Origin: G963677445 sp963677445
Lineage (GTDB): Bacteria > Bacteroidota > Ignavibacteria > Ignavibacteriales > Melioribacteraceae
DNA length: 64,000 bases
Direction of reading: 5' to 3'
Assembly: GCA_963677445.2 (NCBI GenBank)
Contig: CAXXGF010000053.1
Coordinates: 20,555-84,554 of the forward strand
A program made the position numbers and the translations under genes. This document shows, one piece after another, positions 38,451 through 48,567 of this stretch. Within the stretch, counting starts at the first letter, position 1. Every line of letters starts with the position of its first letter. The notes beneath the pieces were generated by a model that saw only the letters and a list, made by a program, of their open reading frames with translations, was not told where the DNA came from and did no database searches.

Positions 38451-39560
38451 TCATGTTGAAACATGATTTATTTTCCGCTTTCCGGCAGTTGATCCTGAAT
38501 AAATTCCTGAAATTTTACCGATCATGTCCAGTCTTTCTTCAGCTCTTTTATTTGATGCCTGATAGGTTGGTATTTTTTCACTGTTTGAAACAGCTATTAT
38601 TTTCTTAACTATTTCATAAATTTCTTCCGCCTGTTTCATGGCTCTGTCCTGGCGGTACCCTCCAAATTCACTTGCCACATTTATCAGTCCGCCCGCGTTA
38701 ATCACATAATCGGGGGCATATAATATTCCTTTATTCATCAGCAGCGTTCCATCTCTTTCCTCATTCTCAAGCTGATTATTGGCCCCGCCGGCAATGATAC
38801 TGAATTTCATTTTATCTATCGTTTCACTATTTATTATCCCACCCATGGCGCAGGGTGAAAAAATGTCCGCCTCAATTTCATAAATCTCTTCCGGACGAAC
38901 GAAATATGCTTTTACAGTTTCGAGCGCTCTTTTTACTTTTTCTTCATAAATATCAGATATATATATTTCAGCGCCTTCATTATATAAATGTTCACATAGA
39001 TACCGGCTGAGCTGCCCGGCGCCCTGAACGGCGATTTTCCTGTTTTGAAGTGAGTCAGTACCCCATACTTCATGCGCGCAGGCTTTCATTCCCACATAAA
39101 CTCCGTAGGCAGTAACAGGTGAAGGATCGCCCGAACCCCCGAGAGCTTTGGAAATACCGGCTACATAATCTGTTTCCATTTTTACATATTCCATATCCTT
39201 TACGGTTGTGCCCACATCCTCGGCAGTGATATATCTTCCTGCCAACCCGTCGACAAATCTACCGAATGTACGGAATAACATTTCATTTTTCGCGGCGGCC
39301 GAATCACCGATTATTACCGCACATCCCCCGCCCAGATTTAATCCGGCCACAGCCGCCTTATATGTCATTCCCCGTGATAACCTAAGTACATCTTTAAGCG
39401 CGGAATCGACATTTGAATATTTCCACATTCTTGTGCCTCCGATAGCCGGTCCGAGCGTTGTGTTATGTATGGCAATTATCGCTTTTAGTCCCGCTTCCCT
39501 GTTATAACAATACAAAATTTCTTCGTGCCCGTATTCCTCCATCATATCAAAATTGTCCAT
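38451..39560 (-). CDS. Leucine dehydrogenase-like enzyme with catalytic Lys80 replaced by Cys
   Basis: 369 aa from ATG 39560, which follows GGAGGA by 9 bases; the TTG at 39578 has no such site. Family marks: GPAIGGTRMWKY, GMTYKAAVAGLNLGGG, TAEDVGTTVKDMEYV, GSGDPSPVTAYGVYVGM, the NAD-binding AVQGAGQLSRYLCEHL (GxGxxG form altered to GAGQLS), IINSETIDKMKF and GGANNQLENEERDGTLLMNK. Known leucine dehydrogenases use Lys68 (MTYK) and Lys80 (GGGK). Here Lys68 is kept, but residue 80 is Cys: the codon is TGT (plus-strand aca 39321-39323), three base changes away from a lysine codon. Activity as an amino-acid dehydrogenase is therefore doubtful. The rest of the fold is intact. Confidence 0.88.
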   Translation of the reverse strand: MDNFDMMEEYGHEEILYCYNREAGLKAIIAIHNTTLGPAIGGTRMWKYSNVDSALKDVLRLSRGMTYKAAVAGLNLGGGCAVIIGDSAAAKNEMLFRTFGRFVDGLAGRYITAEDVGTTVKDMEYVKMETDYVAGISKALGGSGDPSPVTAYGVYVGMKACAHEVWGTDSLQNRKIAVQGAGQLSRYLCEHLYNEGAEIYISDIYEEKVKRALETVKAYFVRPEEIYEIEADIFSPCAMGGIINSETIDKMKFSIIAGGANNQLENEERDGTLLMNKGILYAPDYVINAGGLINVASEFGGYRQDRAMKQAEEIYEIVKKIIAVSNSEKIPTYQASNKRAEERLDMIGKISGIYSGSTAGKRKINHVST

Positions 39561-39581
39561 GACTTTTTCCTCCGTCAAATT

Positions 39582-40598
39582 TCATATAGCGAATAACCAG
39601 AAAATAAGTAATCCCATTGTTTCTCTCAACCTGTAATAGAGAAGTTTTCTCCAGTTAAGCTCCAGACCTGACGCTGCGCCTTTAGCGTTTACGTTATAAA
39701 ATTTACACATTTCCATAACCCTTTTCAGGTGAAAGTCATCAGTAATGATAATAATATTATTAATTCTGTGTTTCTTTTGGAGAATGTTTTTTATGAATAT
39801 AATTTGGGCGGCGGTAGTAGTTGTGTTAGCTTCCATAAGCAGCGCCCTTTGGGGGATTCCCTGTTCGAGCAGCAGATTCCTTGCCGCCACTGCTTCGCTT
39901 ATCTCTCCCGGCGCATTCGATCCGGTCAACTGAATTTTTTTTATTCGCCCCGATTTATACAATTCATCCGCTTTTAATATCCTTCCGCGGAATATTGGGC
40001 TGGGTTTATTGTTGCTCCAGACCGCAGCCCCGAGCACTACCCCCACATCATATTTTTTCCCATCGCTTTCCGCTAATTCTGATGCCGAAAGGAATCTGCC
40101 ATAAAAGAAGGTAAAAACAATAATTATCATAATCAGAAGACCTGTCATACTCGCCGCCCTGAAAAAGACAAAACTTTTCTGCGGAAGCGCCAGGCCCCAT
40201 ATTAAAACCAGAGTATAAATGTGAATTGTTTTTGAAAAGATCAGGAGTCCGGCTGTAAGAGTTTTTCTAAAAGGATAAGAAAATATATAAAACTCTCCTG
40301 TCGGCAGGTAACCAAGCCCGGTGAAAACAGCCCCTATGAGAGAAATAAGTGATAGCAGAGATAAAACCAGTATTATTTTAAAAAAGGCTCCGTGGTTTTT
40401 ATTATACAGAAAAAACTGAAGGACCAGTCCTGCTATCATTGCTGAAGTGAAAATGATATTCAGGATATTTCCTGTATAAAAAAAGGAAAATTCGCTGAAT
40501 GACAGTCTGTTCTGATAATACTTAAAGAAAAATGTGATAAGTAAATCAAAAAGGCTGACAGCTATCAGCGAGTATATTATTTTATTTTGATTTTTCAA
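39582..40598 (-). CDS. Membrane protein with DUF218 domain (SanA/YdcF/ElyC family)
   Basis: 338 aa. The N-terminal half has about five membrane helices. The C-terminal DUF218 domain begins YDVGVVLGAAVWSNNKPSPI near residue 182 and includes IQLTGSNAPGEISEA, ANTTTTAAQIIFIKNIL and IITDDFHLKRVMEMC. Members of this family act in envelope integrity or vancomycin sensitivity in enteric bacteria; the biochemical role is not established. Its start directly abuts the stop of the upstream ABC ATPase gene, so the two are likely co-expressed. Confidence 0.85.
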   Translation of the reverse strand: MKNQNKIIYSLIAVSLFDLLITFFFKYYQNRLSFSEFSFFYTGNILNIIFTSAMIAGLVLQFFLYNKNHGAFFKIILVLSLLSLISLIGAVFTGLGYLPTGEFYIFSYPFRKTLTAGLLIFSKTIHIYTLVLIWGLALPQKSFVFFRAASMTGLLIMIIIVFTFFYGRFLSASELAESDGKKYDVGVVLGAAVWSNNKPSPIFRGRILKADELYKSGRIKKIQLTGSNAPGEISEAVAARNLLLEQGIPQRALLMEANTTTTAAQIIFIKNILQKKHRINNIIIITDDFHLKRVMEMCKFYNVNAKGAASGLELNWRKLLYYRLRETMGLLIFWLFAI

Positions 40599-41384
40599 TT
40601 AACCGGGCAAAATAAGTATGTTAAAATTAGCATCCTTGTCAGGATTAAAGATTTCAGATTCAACCTGGAAAATCTCTTTTATATTGTCTTTATTAAGCAC
40701 CCTGGATGTCGGTCCGTCAAGTTTTACCAATCCTTCCTGAAGCACGATAATTCTTTCAGTATAGCTGGCAGAGATGTTCAGATCATGTGAAACCATGATA
40801 ATTGTAATTTCAGAATTGCTGTTAAGCTCCTTCAGCAGATTCATCACAGAAATTTGATGATGAAGATCAAGATGTGAATTAGGCTCATCGAGAAGTAAAA
40901 TATCAGGTTCCTGGGCAAGAGCCCTGGCAATCAAAGCTCTCTGTGCCTCGCCTCCCGAAACTTCATTTATTCCTTTTTCTTCGAGTCCTTTCATTCCCGT
41001 AAATTCAATTGCCTGTTTAACTATCTCATGGTCACTTTCTTTTTCAAATCCTGTCAGACCCAGCCAGGGATGCCGGCCCATAGCAACCATTTCATAAACG
41101 GAATAGGGAAATACAACATCATAACTTTGAGGAACAAAAGCTATTTTCCTCGCGGTTTCGGCAGGTTTATAATTATAAATGCTTTTACCATTCAGAAGAA
41201 TTTCACCTTCACTAACTTTCAGATAACCGGAAATCAATTTCAGCAGAGTTGATTTGCCCGAACCGTTCGGGCCCGCGACTGAGACAAATTCTCCACTGCT
41301 GATCTTCATTTCAGGAATTTCCAGTCTGAAAGCGTCAGGCGCTTTTTTATTGTACCGATATGTAATATTTTTAAGCTCAATCAA
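40599..41384 (-). CDS. ABC transporter ATPase, FecE/BtuD-like (iron-chelate or cobalamin type)
   Basis: 261 aa. Walker A GPNGSGKST (about 40), Q-loop FVPQSYD, signature VSGGEAQRAL, Walker B ILLLDEPNSHLDLHHQ and the switch His in MVSHDLNIS are intact. The AMGRHPWLG stretch is typical of iron-siderophore and vitamin B12 importers. No permease or binding protein adjoins, so the partner must be encoded elsewhere. Confidence 0.9.
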   Translation of the reverse strand: MIELKNITYRYNKKAPDAFRLEIPEMKISSGEFVSVAGPNGSGKSTLLKLISGYLKVSEGEILLNGKSIYNYKPAETARKIAFVPQSYDVVFPYSVYEMVAMGRHPWLGLTGFEKESDHEIVKQAIEFTGMKGLEEKGINEVSGGEAQRALIARALAQEPDILLLDEPNSHLDLHHQISVMNLLKELNSNSEITIIMVSHDLNISASYTERIIVLQEGLVKLDGPTSRVLNKDNIKEIFQVESEIFNPDKDANFNILILPG

Positions 41385-41461
41385 AATAGAAAGACCATCA
41401 AAGTTATCAGGGCAGTCAAACTAAAGAAAAAAGAAAAAATATCATAGAAATAAAATAAAAA

Positions 41462-41500
41462 ACCGGCATTCCAGAATATAAAAATATCCGGGCTGCCGGT
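41462..41500 (-). terminator. Terminator of the RND operon
   Basis: ACCGGCA (41462-41468) pairs with TGCCGGT (41494-41500) and on the minus strand is followed by TTTTTT. It lies 35 bases past the RND permease stop. Confidence 0.75.
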
Positions 41501-41534
41501 AAAAAAACTGAATTACTTTATTAAGATACTTTTG

Positions 41535-44500
41535 CTAAGAGGCGAAAAACCTCCTGAAAAATCGTTTTAATACTATTCCTGTATCTGTAAAAATAGAATA
41601 AATAACCGGAACGATCACAAGTGTAAGAACGGTGCCGAAAAGGAGACCGAAGATAACAGCCACACCCATTGAGCGCCAGAATTGTGTGTCCGCTCCCCCT
41701 GATTCGAAAGAGAATGAATATATATCAAACCCAAAACCAAAGGTCAGGGGTATCAGGCCGAGTATTGTTGTAATAGCTGTGAGCGTAACCGGCCTGAACC
41801 TTCGAATGCCCGCCCGGACAACAGCTTCGGATACAGTGTATCCCCTGCTCCTGAGAATATTTATATAGTCCATTAGCACAATGTTGTTGTTCACTACCAC
41901 TCCGACGAGACTTATAACTCCTATACCGGTCATAATAATGCCAAAAGGCAAGGCAAAAAATGTCAGTCCCATGAATACCCCGATAAGAGAAATTAAAACC
42001 GCCAGCATAATAATAAGCGGCTGCGCGAGGGAATTAAACTGAATTACCAGGATAAGGAAAATACCGAGAAATGCAAAGCCAAAAGCTTTCATCAAAAATG
42101 CCGCCGCTTTTGCCTGCTCTTCATCCTGTCCGGTAAATTCAACACGATAACCGGGAGGCATTTTAAATTCACTTAAAGATTCTTTAACCTCCGCCAGCAC
42201 GGCATTTTTATTAAACCCTTCCTTAACATTTGAAGCAACGGTAATAACGCGGTTAAGGTCTTTTCTTCTGATTGTGCTTGGCCCATATTCATAAGATATT
42301 TCGGCAACCGCCGAAAGAGGAACGCTTAAAGTTTTACCTTTATTATCGTTGTAATTTATTCGGAGGTTTTTAAGCATGGTTACATTTTCACGCTGCGATT
42401 CCTTCAGCCTGACAGTAATATCATATTCCTCTTCATTTATTCTGTATTTGGAGGCTTCGAATCCATTTATCGCGGTACGGATACTGTTGGCGATAAGAGA
42501 AGTATTCATCGAAAAAAGGGCGGCTTTTTCCCGGTCGATTATAACTCTTATTTCGGGACGGCCGACATCATAATCATCCTTCAGATCAACAACACCGGGC
42601 ACCTTTTCAACAATTTTTCTGATTCGGGAAGCAATTCCCCCCATGAGGTCAAAATCTTCTCCAATAATTTCTATGTTTACCGGGGCTCCGACCGGGGGAC
42701 CCATATCCTCTTTTTTCACCTCTATTTCGGCTCCGGCAATATCTGAAACAGCTTCACGGATATCTTTCATTGTCTCAGCCGAAGGTGATTTCCTCTCTTC
42801 ATAGTCAACAAACTGAACAGTTATCGTGGAGATATCGGGAGTAGTAGTTCCGCCGCTGAAAATATTATTCGATTTGCCAACTTCCGCAACAAATTCCCTG
42901 ACGTTGCCGCCGAGGAAGGTTTCCAGTTTTTTCTCAATTTTACCTGAAATTCGGTCGGTCATATCAAGGTTCGTTCCGCTTGGAGCGTCAACGGTTACAA
43001 AAATTCTGTCAGGATCCACATCAGGGAAAAATTCCACACCATGATCAAAAATTCCGTAAAGGCTGATAATGAAAACAAGTGTTAATATCGCGCCGGTAAA
43101 TACCTTCAGCCGGTTGTTGGTAAATATAAATATTATACCCACACCGAGAATAATATTGATAAACAAGGCCAGAAAAGAATTTAAGAAGGCCAGGGACATT
43201 ATGGAAACCGATAAAGGCATGAAAATAAAAAACACTATTAATCCCAGGATATTTCTCTTATGTACCGGCTGATTTTCATTTCTCTGAGATCCTATTGTAA
43301 ACTTTAGGAATTTCTCATAAATGACAACAGTTTTTGTAAGAAGCACTTCATCAAAAAAACGATGTAATTTATTTACGGGACTGGTTAATTTAGAGAAAAA
43401 ACCTCTCCCGGATTTTTTACTCTCAAGTTTCATAAATTTTGAGGCAACCACCGGATTGATAACCAATCCGACAAATAATGATGAAGCGAGAGTGATAATA
43501 AGCGTCATGGGAAGGTAACTCATAAATTCACCCACAACACCTTCCCAGAAAAGTATTGGAGCAAATGCCATCAGGGTGGTAAGTGTTGATGTGGTAATAG
43601 GCCAGGCAACTTCTTTCGCCCCCGCTTTTGCCGCCGAGAACAGGTCTTTACCCTCTTCCAGAAACTTGTAGATATTCTCAATAATTACAATGGCGTTATC
43701 AACGAGCATACCCAGGGCGAGAATAAGAGAAAAAAGGACAATAAAATTGAGAGTTATTCCCATAACCGATAGCACAATAAAACTTATCAGCATACTCAGC
43801 GGTATCGCTATCGCAACAAAAAAGGCATTCCTCAAACCGAGAAGTGTAAATAGAATCAGAAGCACCAGCACAAGGCCTGAAAAAATATTGTTTTCCAGAT
43901 TTTTCACACTTCTCTTAATATCTTTTGAAAAATCCACCGTAAGGGTAAACTTAACATTATCGGGAAGTTCGGTATCATAACTGGCAATGATGCTCTTGAC
44001 CTGGTCGGCTATCTCAATGATGTTAGCTCCGAGACGTTTGGAAATGGACACCGAAACACCTTCAACCCCGTTCAGGCGGGCATAGGTGTTTCGCTCCTTA
44101 AAATCATAATTAACTTCGGCGACATCCCTGACATATATCGGGAATCCATCCCTGATCTTTACTACCAGATCATCGATTATATAAGGTTTTTTAAATTCAC
44201 CCGGGACTCTCACCAGAAAACTTTTGTTATTGACATCTATCGATCCGCCGGGGATTGTTTTGTTTTCATTGGAGATCGCGTTTATAACATCATCGAACCG
44301 GATGTTATAATGCACAAGTTTGTTTATATCAACATCAACTTTAACCTCTCTTTCAAGGCCGCCGCTAATGCTTACTTCAAGCACTCCGTCAATGTTCTCT
44401 ATATCATCTTTCATATCCTCAGCTATGTCCTTTAGCTGAACAAGTCCCTGTGGACCATTAATATTAAAGATGATAATGGGGAATTCCGAAAAGTTAAATT

Positions 44501-44888
44501 CGATTATTTCCGGTTTTTCCGCGTCCGCCGGCAGTTCACTTTCCGCTTTCTCAACTTTATCTCTTACTTTCTGCAGAGCTTCATCAATATCAAAGCCGCT
44601 TTCGAATTTAACGGTGATCGCCGAAAAGCCCTCATATGATGAGGATGTAATTTCTTCCGCTTCGGCAATGCTGTTAAGCTCCTTTTCAATCGGCTGCGTA
44701 ATAAGCGATTCTATATCCTCAGGCGAAACACCAAAATAGGGAGTTGAAACAACAATAAAAGGTATCTGAATATCGGGCGAAGCTTCCCTCGGCAAAACAT
44801 AATAGGAAACTGACCCGACAATTATTAAAATCAGGGTAAGTATAAATATACTTGTCCTGTTATTTATGCTGACGTCAGTAATTTTCAT
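41535..44888 (-). CDS. RND efflux permease (AcrB/MdtB family)
   Basis: 1117 aa. TM1 with FILTLILIIVGSVSYYVLPR, the FNFSEFPIIIFNINGPQGLV porter region, LGMLVDNAIVIIENIYKF in TM4 (the relay aspartates), and the second half with DRIFVTVDAPSGTNLDMTDR, GQDEEQAKAAAFLMKAFGFA and VVVNNNIVLMDYINILRSRG. It forms the proton-driven inner-membrane pump of a tripartite system. It is last in the TolC-adaptor-pump order, 14 bp from the adaptor. The substrate cannot be read from the sequence. Confidence 0.95.
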   Translation of the reverse strand: MKITDVSINNRTSIFILTLILIIVGSVSYYVLPREASPDIQIPFIVVSTPYFGVSPEDIESLITQPIEKELNSIAEAEEITSSSYEGFSAITVKFESGFDIDEALQKVRDKVEKAESELPADAEKPEIIEFNFSEFPIIIFNINGPQGLVQLKDIAEDMKDDIENIDGVLEVSISGGLEREVKVDVDINKLVHYNIRFDDVINAISNENKTIPGGSIDVNNKSFLVRVPGEFKKPYIIDDLVVKIRDGFPIYVRDVAEVNYDFKERNTYARLNGVEGVSVSISKRLGANIIEIADQVKSIIASYDTELPDNVKFTLTVDFSKDIKRSVKNLENNIFSGLVLVLLILFTLLGLRNAFFVAIAIPLSMLISFIVLSVMGITLNFIVLFSLILALGMLVDNAIVIIENIYKFLEEGKDLFSAAKAGAKEVAWPITTSTLTTLMAFAPILFWEGVVGEFMSYLPMTLIITLASSLFVGLVINPVVASKFMKLESKKSGRGFFSKLTSPVNKLHRFFDEVLLTKTVVIYEKFLKFTIGSQRNENQPVHKRNILGLIVFFIFMPLSVSIMSLAFLNSFLALFINIILGVGIIFIFTNNRLKVFTGAILTLVFIISLYGIFDHGVEFFPDVDPDRIFVTVDAPSGTNLDMTDRISGKIEKKLETFLGGNVREFVAEVGKSNNIFSGGTTTPDISTITVQFVDYEERKSPSAETMKDIREAVSDIAGAEIEVKKEDMGPPVGAPVNIEIIGEDFDLMGGIASRIRKIVEKVPGVVDLKDDYDVGRPEIRVIIDREKAALFSMNTSLIANSIRTAINGFEASKYRINEEEYDITVRLKESQRENVTMLKNLRINYNDNKGKTLSVPLSAVAEISYEYGPSTIRRKDLNRVITVASNVKEGFNKNAVLAEVKESLSEFKMPPGYRVEFTGQDEEQAKAAAFLMKAFGFAFLGIFLILVIQFNSLAQPLIIMLAVLISLIGVFMGLTFFALPFGIIMTGIGVISLVGVVVNNNIVLMDYINILRSRGYTVSEAVVRAGIRRFRPVTLTAITTILGLIPLTFGFGFDIYSFSFESGGADTQFWRSMGVAVIFGLLFGTVLTLVIVPVIYSIFTDTGIVLKRFFRRFFAS

Positions 44889-44902
44889 AACGGGTCACCT
44901 GC

Positions 44903-45961
44903 TTAATTAACAACTTTAACTTTTTCACCATGTACAAGGTTTTGATAACCTACAACAATTAGCTTGTCACCTTCATGCAAACCGCCGTTAACAGCAACCT
45001 TGTTGCCGAATCTGGCTAAAATATCCACATATTTTGCCCGCGCGTATCCATCCTCAAAAACAAAAACCATATAGCCCTCATCCGAGCGGTTGATTATTTC
45101 ATCAGGCACGGTAATCACATTCTCATATTTTTTGTTCTCAATTTTTATTTCGGCTACCATTTCAGGTTTGATCTTTCCTCCCGGATTTTCGAGTGTGATC
45201 TCAACCGGGAATGTCCGGTTGCTTGTTGATATGGAGGCGCCGACAAAAGAAACTTTGCCGCTATATTCATCCATAGAAAGGTTATTGAATTTTATCAGCG
45301 CCTTATCACCTTTTTTCACCTGACCGACATAATTTTCCGGTATTCCGGCCTCTATTTTCAAACTGCTGATATTTAATAGATTTATCACTGGAACACCCGG
45401 TGGAGCATACTCCCCTTTTTCAAAAAATTTAGCGTCCACCTTTCCGCTAAAAGGAGCTTTTATAAATGAATGTTCATAGCGCGCCTGATTCATTTCATAA
45501 TCAGCTTTTGCCTGGTCACGGTTAAATTTAGCCTGGAGCATCTGGAATTCGCTGTTTACATTTTCCCGGAATATTTTTTCCTGCTTCTCATAAGTCATTT
45601 CAGCCAGATCGTACCGGGCTTTCGCCGCGTTCATCGCCGCTTTAAGAGCAGCGTTGTCTGTTTCCGCTATCAAATCACCTTTATTGACCCGCGAACCTTT
45701 ATCAGCATATACAGTATTCAGTATACCCCCCTCAAGAAAACTGAGTGAAGCTTTTTTTACTGGTTTTACAGTGCCGATAACATTTATAAAATCCTGGAAA
45801 TATTCTCCTTTGAGTGTCTGAACTTCAACATTGACAGCATCATTTTCCGATTCTGTAACATCTCCTTTATTCTCTGTTTCCTCTTCTCCCTGGCACGAAA
45901 GAAGAAAAATTGAGAGAAGTATTACCAACAAATAAAAAAACTTATTAACCCTTGAATTCAT
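44903..45961 (-). CDS. RND periplasmic adaptor lipoprotein (MFP family)
   Basis: About 352 aa from ATG 45961, which directly opens a lipoprotein signal with lipobox FLLSC; the upstream ATG 45997 would place twelve extra residues before it and overlap TolC. The adaptor shows the lipoyl half-motif VKKASLSFLEGGILNTVYAD, KGSRVNKGDLIAETDNAALK, a coiled hairpin (RYDLAEMTYEKQEKIFRENV), the barrel SFIKAPFSGKVDAKFFEKGE and a C-terminal VNGGLHEGDKLIVVG. It bridges the pump and the outer-membrane channel. Confidence 0.93.
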   Translation of the reverse strand: MNSRVNKFFYLLVILLSIFLLSCQGEEETENKGDVTESENDAVNVEVQTLKGEYFQDFINVIGTVKPVKKASLSFLEGGILNTVYADKGSRVNKGDLIAETDNAALKAAMNAAKARYDLAEMTYEKQEKIFRENVNSEFQMLQAKFNRDQAKADYEMNQARYEHSFIKAPFSGKVDAKFFEKGEYAPPGVPVINLLNISSLKIEAGIPENYVGQVKKGDKALIKFNNLSMDEYSGKVSFVGASISTSNRTFPVEITLENPGGKIKPEMVAEIKIENKKYENVITVPDEIINRSDEGYMVFVFEDGYARAKYVDILARFGNKVAVNGGLHEGDKLIVVGYQNLVHGEKVKVVN

Positions 45962-45983
45962 ATCATTTCCCTTTAAAAAATCT

Positions 45984-47309
45984 TTAATTGTTTCCATTCT
46001 GTCCGGTAATCAGGTCCAGCCTGGCATGAAGCACATAATACTCCGCCAGAGCTTTAAAGTAATTTACTTTTGATCCGGAAATATTAACCAGTGCATCAGT
46101 AACTTCCAGTTGTGTTCCCAGCCCGTTCTTATATCTTTTCACCGCTATTTCATAACCTTCTTCAGCTTCTTTTACCGCCGAATCATAAGCGTCAAGCTGT
46201 TCTTCGGTTTTGGTTATCTGTAAAAACAGAGTAACCAGACTGTTCCGGAGTGATTTTTTAGTTTCAGACAGTGATTCGAGTGATTTTTTCAACTCAATCT
46301 CGGCCTGTTCCACACGTGAAGCTGTTGCGAATCCGTTAAAAATGGGCACTTTTAAAGTGACCCCTACTGATACCGAATTATTATAACGCCATCTGTCGAG
46401 TCCTCTGTCATCATTCTCCTGCGCCTGAAGCTGCCAGGTACCGAACGCGTTTAAGCTCGGATAATATTGTGAAAATTCATATGAAGCTGCCAGGTCATTC
46501 AGATCACGGTTCAGCTTAGCCTGTTTCAGAAGATTATTATTATTCAGCAATAATTCTTCCGATTCCTCCCGGCTGCCTGAAATCACATGCCTATATTCGA
46601 GAGAATCTGTAAAACTTATTTCTGTCGCGAGGTCCAGTCCCAGTAGAAGTTTCAGGTTATTTCCCGCGAGAAGTTTCTGATTTCGGGCTTCAGTAAGGAC
46701 CGGCAGCAGATTCTTATATTGCACACTCGCTTTAATTTTGTCATAATCGGCGCTGAGTCCTGCCTCGAGCATAGTTTCAACGTTCTTTAGATTGTCCCTT
46801 GCCCGTTTAACCTGAATTTCAGAAAGTTTGACCATTTCATCCGCGAGCAGGCATGTATACCAGGCCTCTTTTACATTTGATCTGAGCTCCAGATCGGAGT
46901 ACTTTACCGATTGTTCAGAAATTTCGGCAAAGGTATTCGCTATTTTTACAGCGAGAAACATCGCGCCGGTAAAAAGAGGCTGGTCTACTCTCACTCCGGC
47001 GGTAAGAGTATTTTTTGTCCCTACAGGAAATGAACCGCTGAACATATCAGTTTCAATTATAAACTGAGCCCTTTTAATCGCCCGGTTATAAGTAACATCC
47101 CCACTGACATTTGGATAAACCGAAGTTCCGTAAGCTTCCCTTACCTTTTCAACGGCTATATCCCGTTCAAGTTTAATCCTGTTGAACTCATGATTATTCT
47201 CGAGGGCAATGCCAATGCATTTATCAAGATCAAGAGAAAGTTTCTCCTGAGCCTGAGTCAGGCCACAGACTGCCGCGAGAACAAAAGTTAATAATATTAA
47301 CCTGTTCAA
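45984..47309 (-). CDS. TolC-family outer-membrane efflux protein
   Basis: 441 aa with signal peptide ending LTQAQE. Two OEP repeats are visible: LDKCIGIALENNHEFNRIKL, LKEAWYT-type helices, NLKLLLGLDLATEISF, SVSVGVTLKVPIFNGFATAS, RYKNGLGTQLEVTDALVNIS and FKALAEYYVLHARLDLITG. First gene of the efflux operon. Confidence 0.93.
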   Translation of the reverse strand: MNRLILLTFVLAAVCGLTQAQEKLSLDLDKCIGIALENNHEFNRIKLERDIAVEKVREAYGTSVYPNVSGDVTYNRAIKRAQFIIETDMFSGSFPVGTKNTLTAGVRVDQPLFTGAMFLAVKIANTFAEISEQSVKYSDLELRSNVKEAWYTCLLADEMVKLSEIQVKRARDNLKNVETMLEAGLSADYDKIKASVQYKNLLPVLTEARNQKLLAGNNLKLLLGLDLATEISFTDSLEYRHVISGSREESEELLLNNNNLLKQAKLNRDLNDLAASYEFSQYYPSLNAFGTWQLQAQENDDRGLDRWRYNNSVSVGVTLKVPIFNGFATASRVEQAEIELKKSLESLSETKKSLRNSLVTLFLQITKTEEQLDAYDSAVKEAEEGYEIAVKRYKNGLGTQLEVTDALVNISGSKVNYFKALAEYYVLHARLDLITGQNGNN

Positions 47310-47472
47310 AATATTTACCTTCGTTATTTATTATTTCAGAAAAAGAGTTGTATTATCCGATATAAACCATTTTTCGAAAAAGAAAATTCCCATTCATGTG
47401 AAATAGAACCCGGAAAAATAAAGTAACATCACGTGTAAAACAATGCAAAAAAAAGATCATAGAGGCAGTAAT

Positions 47473-48444
47473 CTACCAGGCATAAGCTTCAGGAGCCTGA
47501 TTACCGGGACCGGGCCAAATTTCATCCAGTTTGACGAGCGATTCTTCAGTAAGTTTCAAATCAAGGGCTTTTATATTTTCTTCAAGCTGCTCTTTTGTCC
47601 GTGGACCAATTATCGGACTTGTCACCGTTTTATTGGATAGCGCCCAGGCCAGGGCAACATCAGCCGGTTTTGCGCCGAGCTCTCCGCAAAAAGATTCATA
47701 TTTTTCTATTTGCGGCCTTAATCTTTCTGCCGATTTTATCAAAGGTTCACGGGTTCTTCTTCCTGTTTTGGCTTTTTCAGGAATTCCGCATAAAATGCCC
47801 CCTCCCATGGGACTCCAGGGAATGACTCCCACACCAAAGCGCTCGCAGGCGGGCAGCACTTCAAGTTCAATATGCCGGTTCCTCAGGCTGTAAATACTCT
47901 GCTCCGAGATTAATCCCAGTATATTGCGTTCTTTAGCAGTAAAATATGCCTCCGCGATATTCCAGGCGGCAAAGTTACTGCTTCCCGCGTAAATTATTTT
48001 ACCCTCGCTTATCAATTGTTCCATCGCCTGCCAAACCTCTTCCCAGGGTGTGTTTCTGTCGATGTGATGCATTTGGTAAAGGTCTATATATTCCGTATTC
48101 AGCCTCTTCAGGCTTTCTTCGCAAGCCTTTTTAATATGCCTTGCCGAAAGTCTCTGGTCATTTACACCATCTCCCATCTCGCCATAAACTTTTGTGGCGA
48201 GAACAATTTTATCCCTGGCAGATTGATTATCTTTTATCCACTTGCCGATGATCTTTTCTGTAATCCCCTCTCCGGCTACTCCGCCATATACATTGGCTGT
48301 ATCAAAAAAATTCAATCCGAGTTCGAGAGCCCTGTTCATTATGGCAAAACTTTCTTCTTCTGTTGTCCAGGGTCCGAAATTCATCGTGCCCAAACATAAA
48401 CGGCTGACCTTCAGTCCCGATTTTCCAAGATTTACATACTGCAT
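47473..48444 (-). CDS. Aldo/keto reductase
   Basis: 323 aa NADPH-dependent (alpha/beta)8 enzyme of the AKR superfamily: LGKSGLKVSRLCLGTMNFG, the Asp-Tyr pair in LNFFDTANVYGG, the Lys in VLATKVYGE and the His in YIDLYQMHHIDRNTPWEEV; a C-terminal cofactor loop SPIIGPRTKEQLEENI. The substrate is unknown. It is a single-gene unit divergent from the sigma-factor operon. Confidence 0.92.
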   Translation of the reverse strand: MQYVNLGKSGLKVSRLCLGTMNFGPWTTEEESFAIMNRALELGLNFFDTANVYGGVAGEGITEKIIGKWIKDNQSARDKIVLATKVYGEMGDGVNDQRLSARHIKKACEESLKRLNTEYIDLYQMHHIDRNTPWEEVWQAMEQLISEGKIIYAGSSNFAAWNIAEAYFTAKERNILGLISEQSIYSLRNRHIELEVLPACERFGVGVIPWSPMGGGILCGIPEKAKTGRRTREPLIKSAERLRPQIEKYESFCGELGAKPADVALAWALSNKTVTSPIIGPRTKEQLEENIKALDLKLTEESLVKLDEIWPGPGNQAPEAYAW

Positions 48445-48567
48445 AATAACACCATTTGTCTTTATTTTTTATTCTGCTACGATAATTTGCTTATTTATTG
48501 AACTTTATGCAAGTAAAAATGCTTTTAACAACAAAGATAACATGAATTACCTAAAAGGCAGGATATT

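Noticed and set aside
43321..43518. Small frames antisense to the RND permease
   Set aside because: Several such frames arise from the biased composition of membrane-helix codons; none has a start signal.
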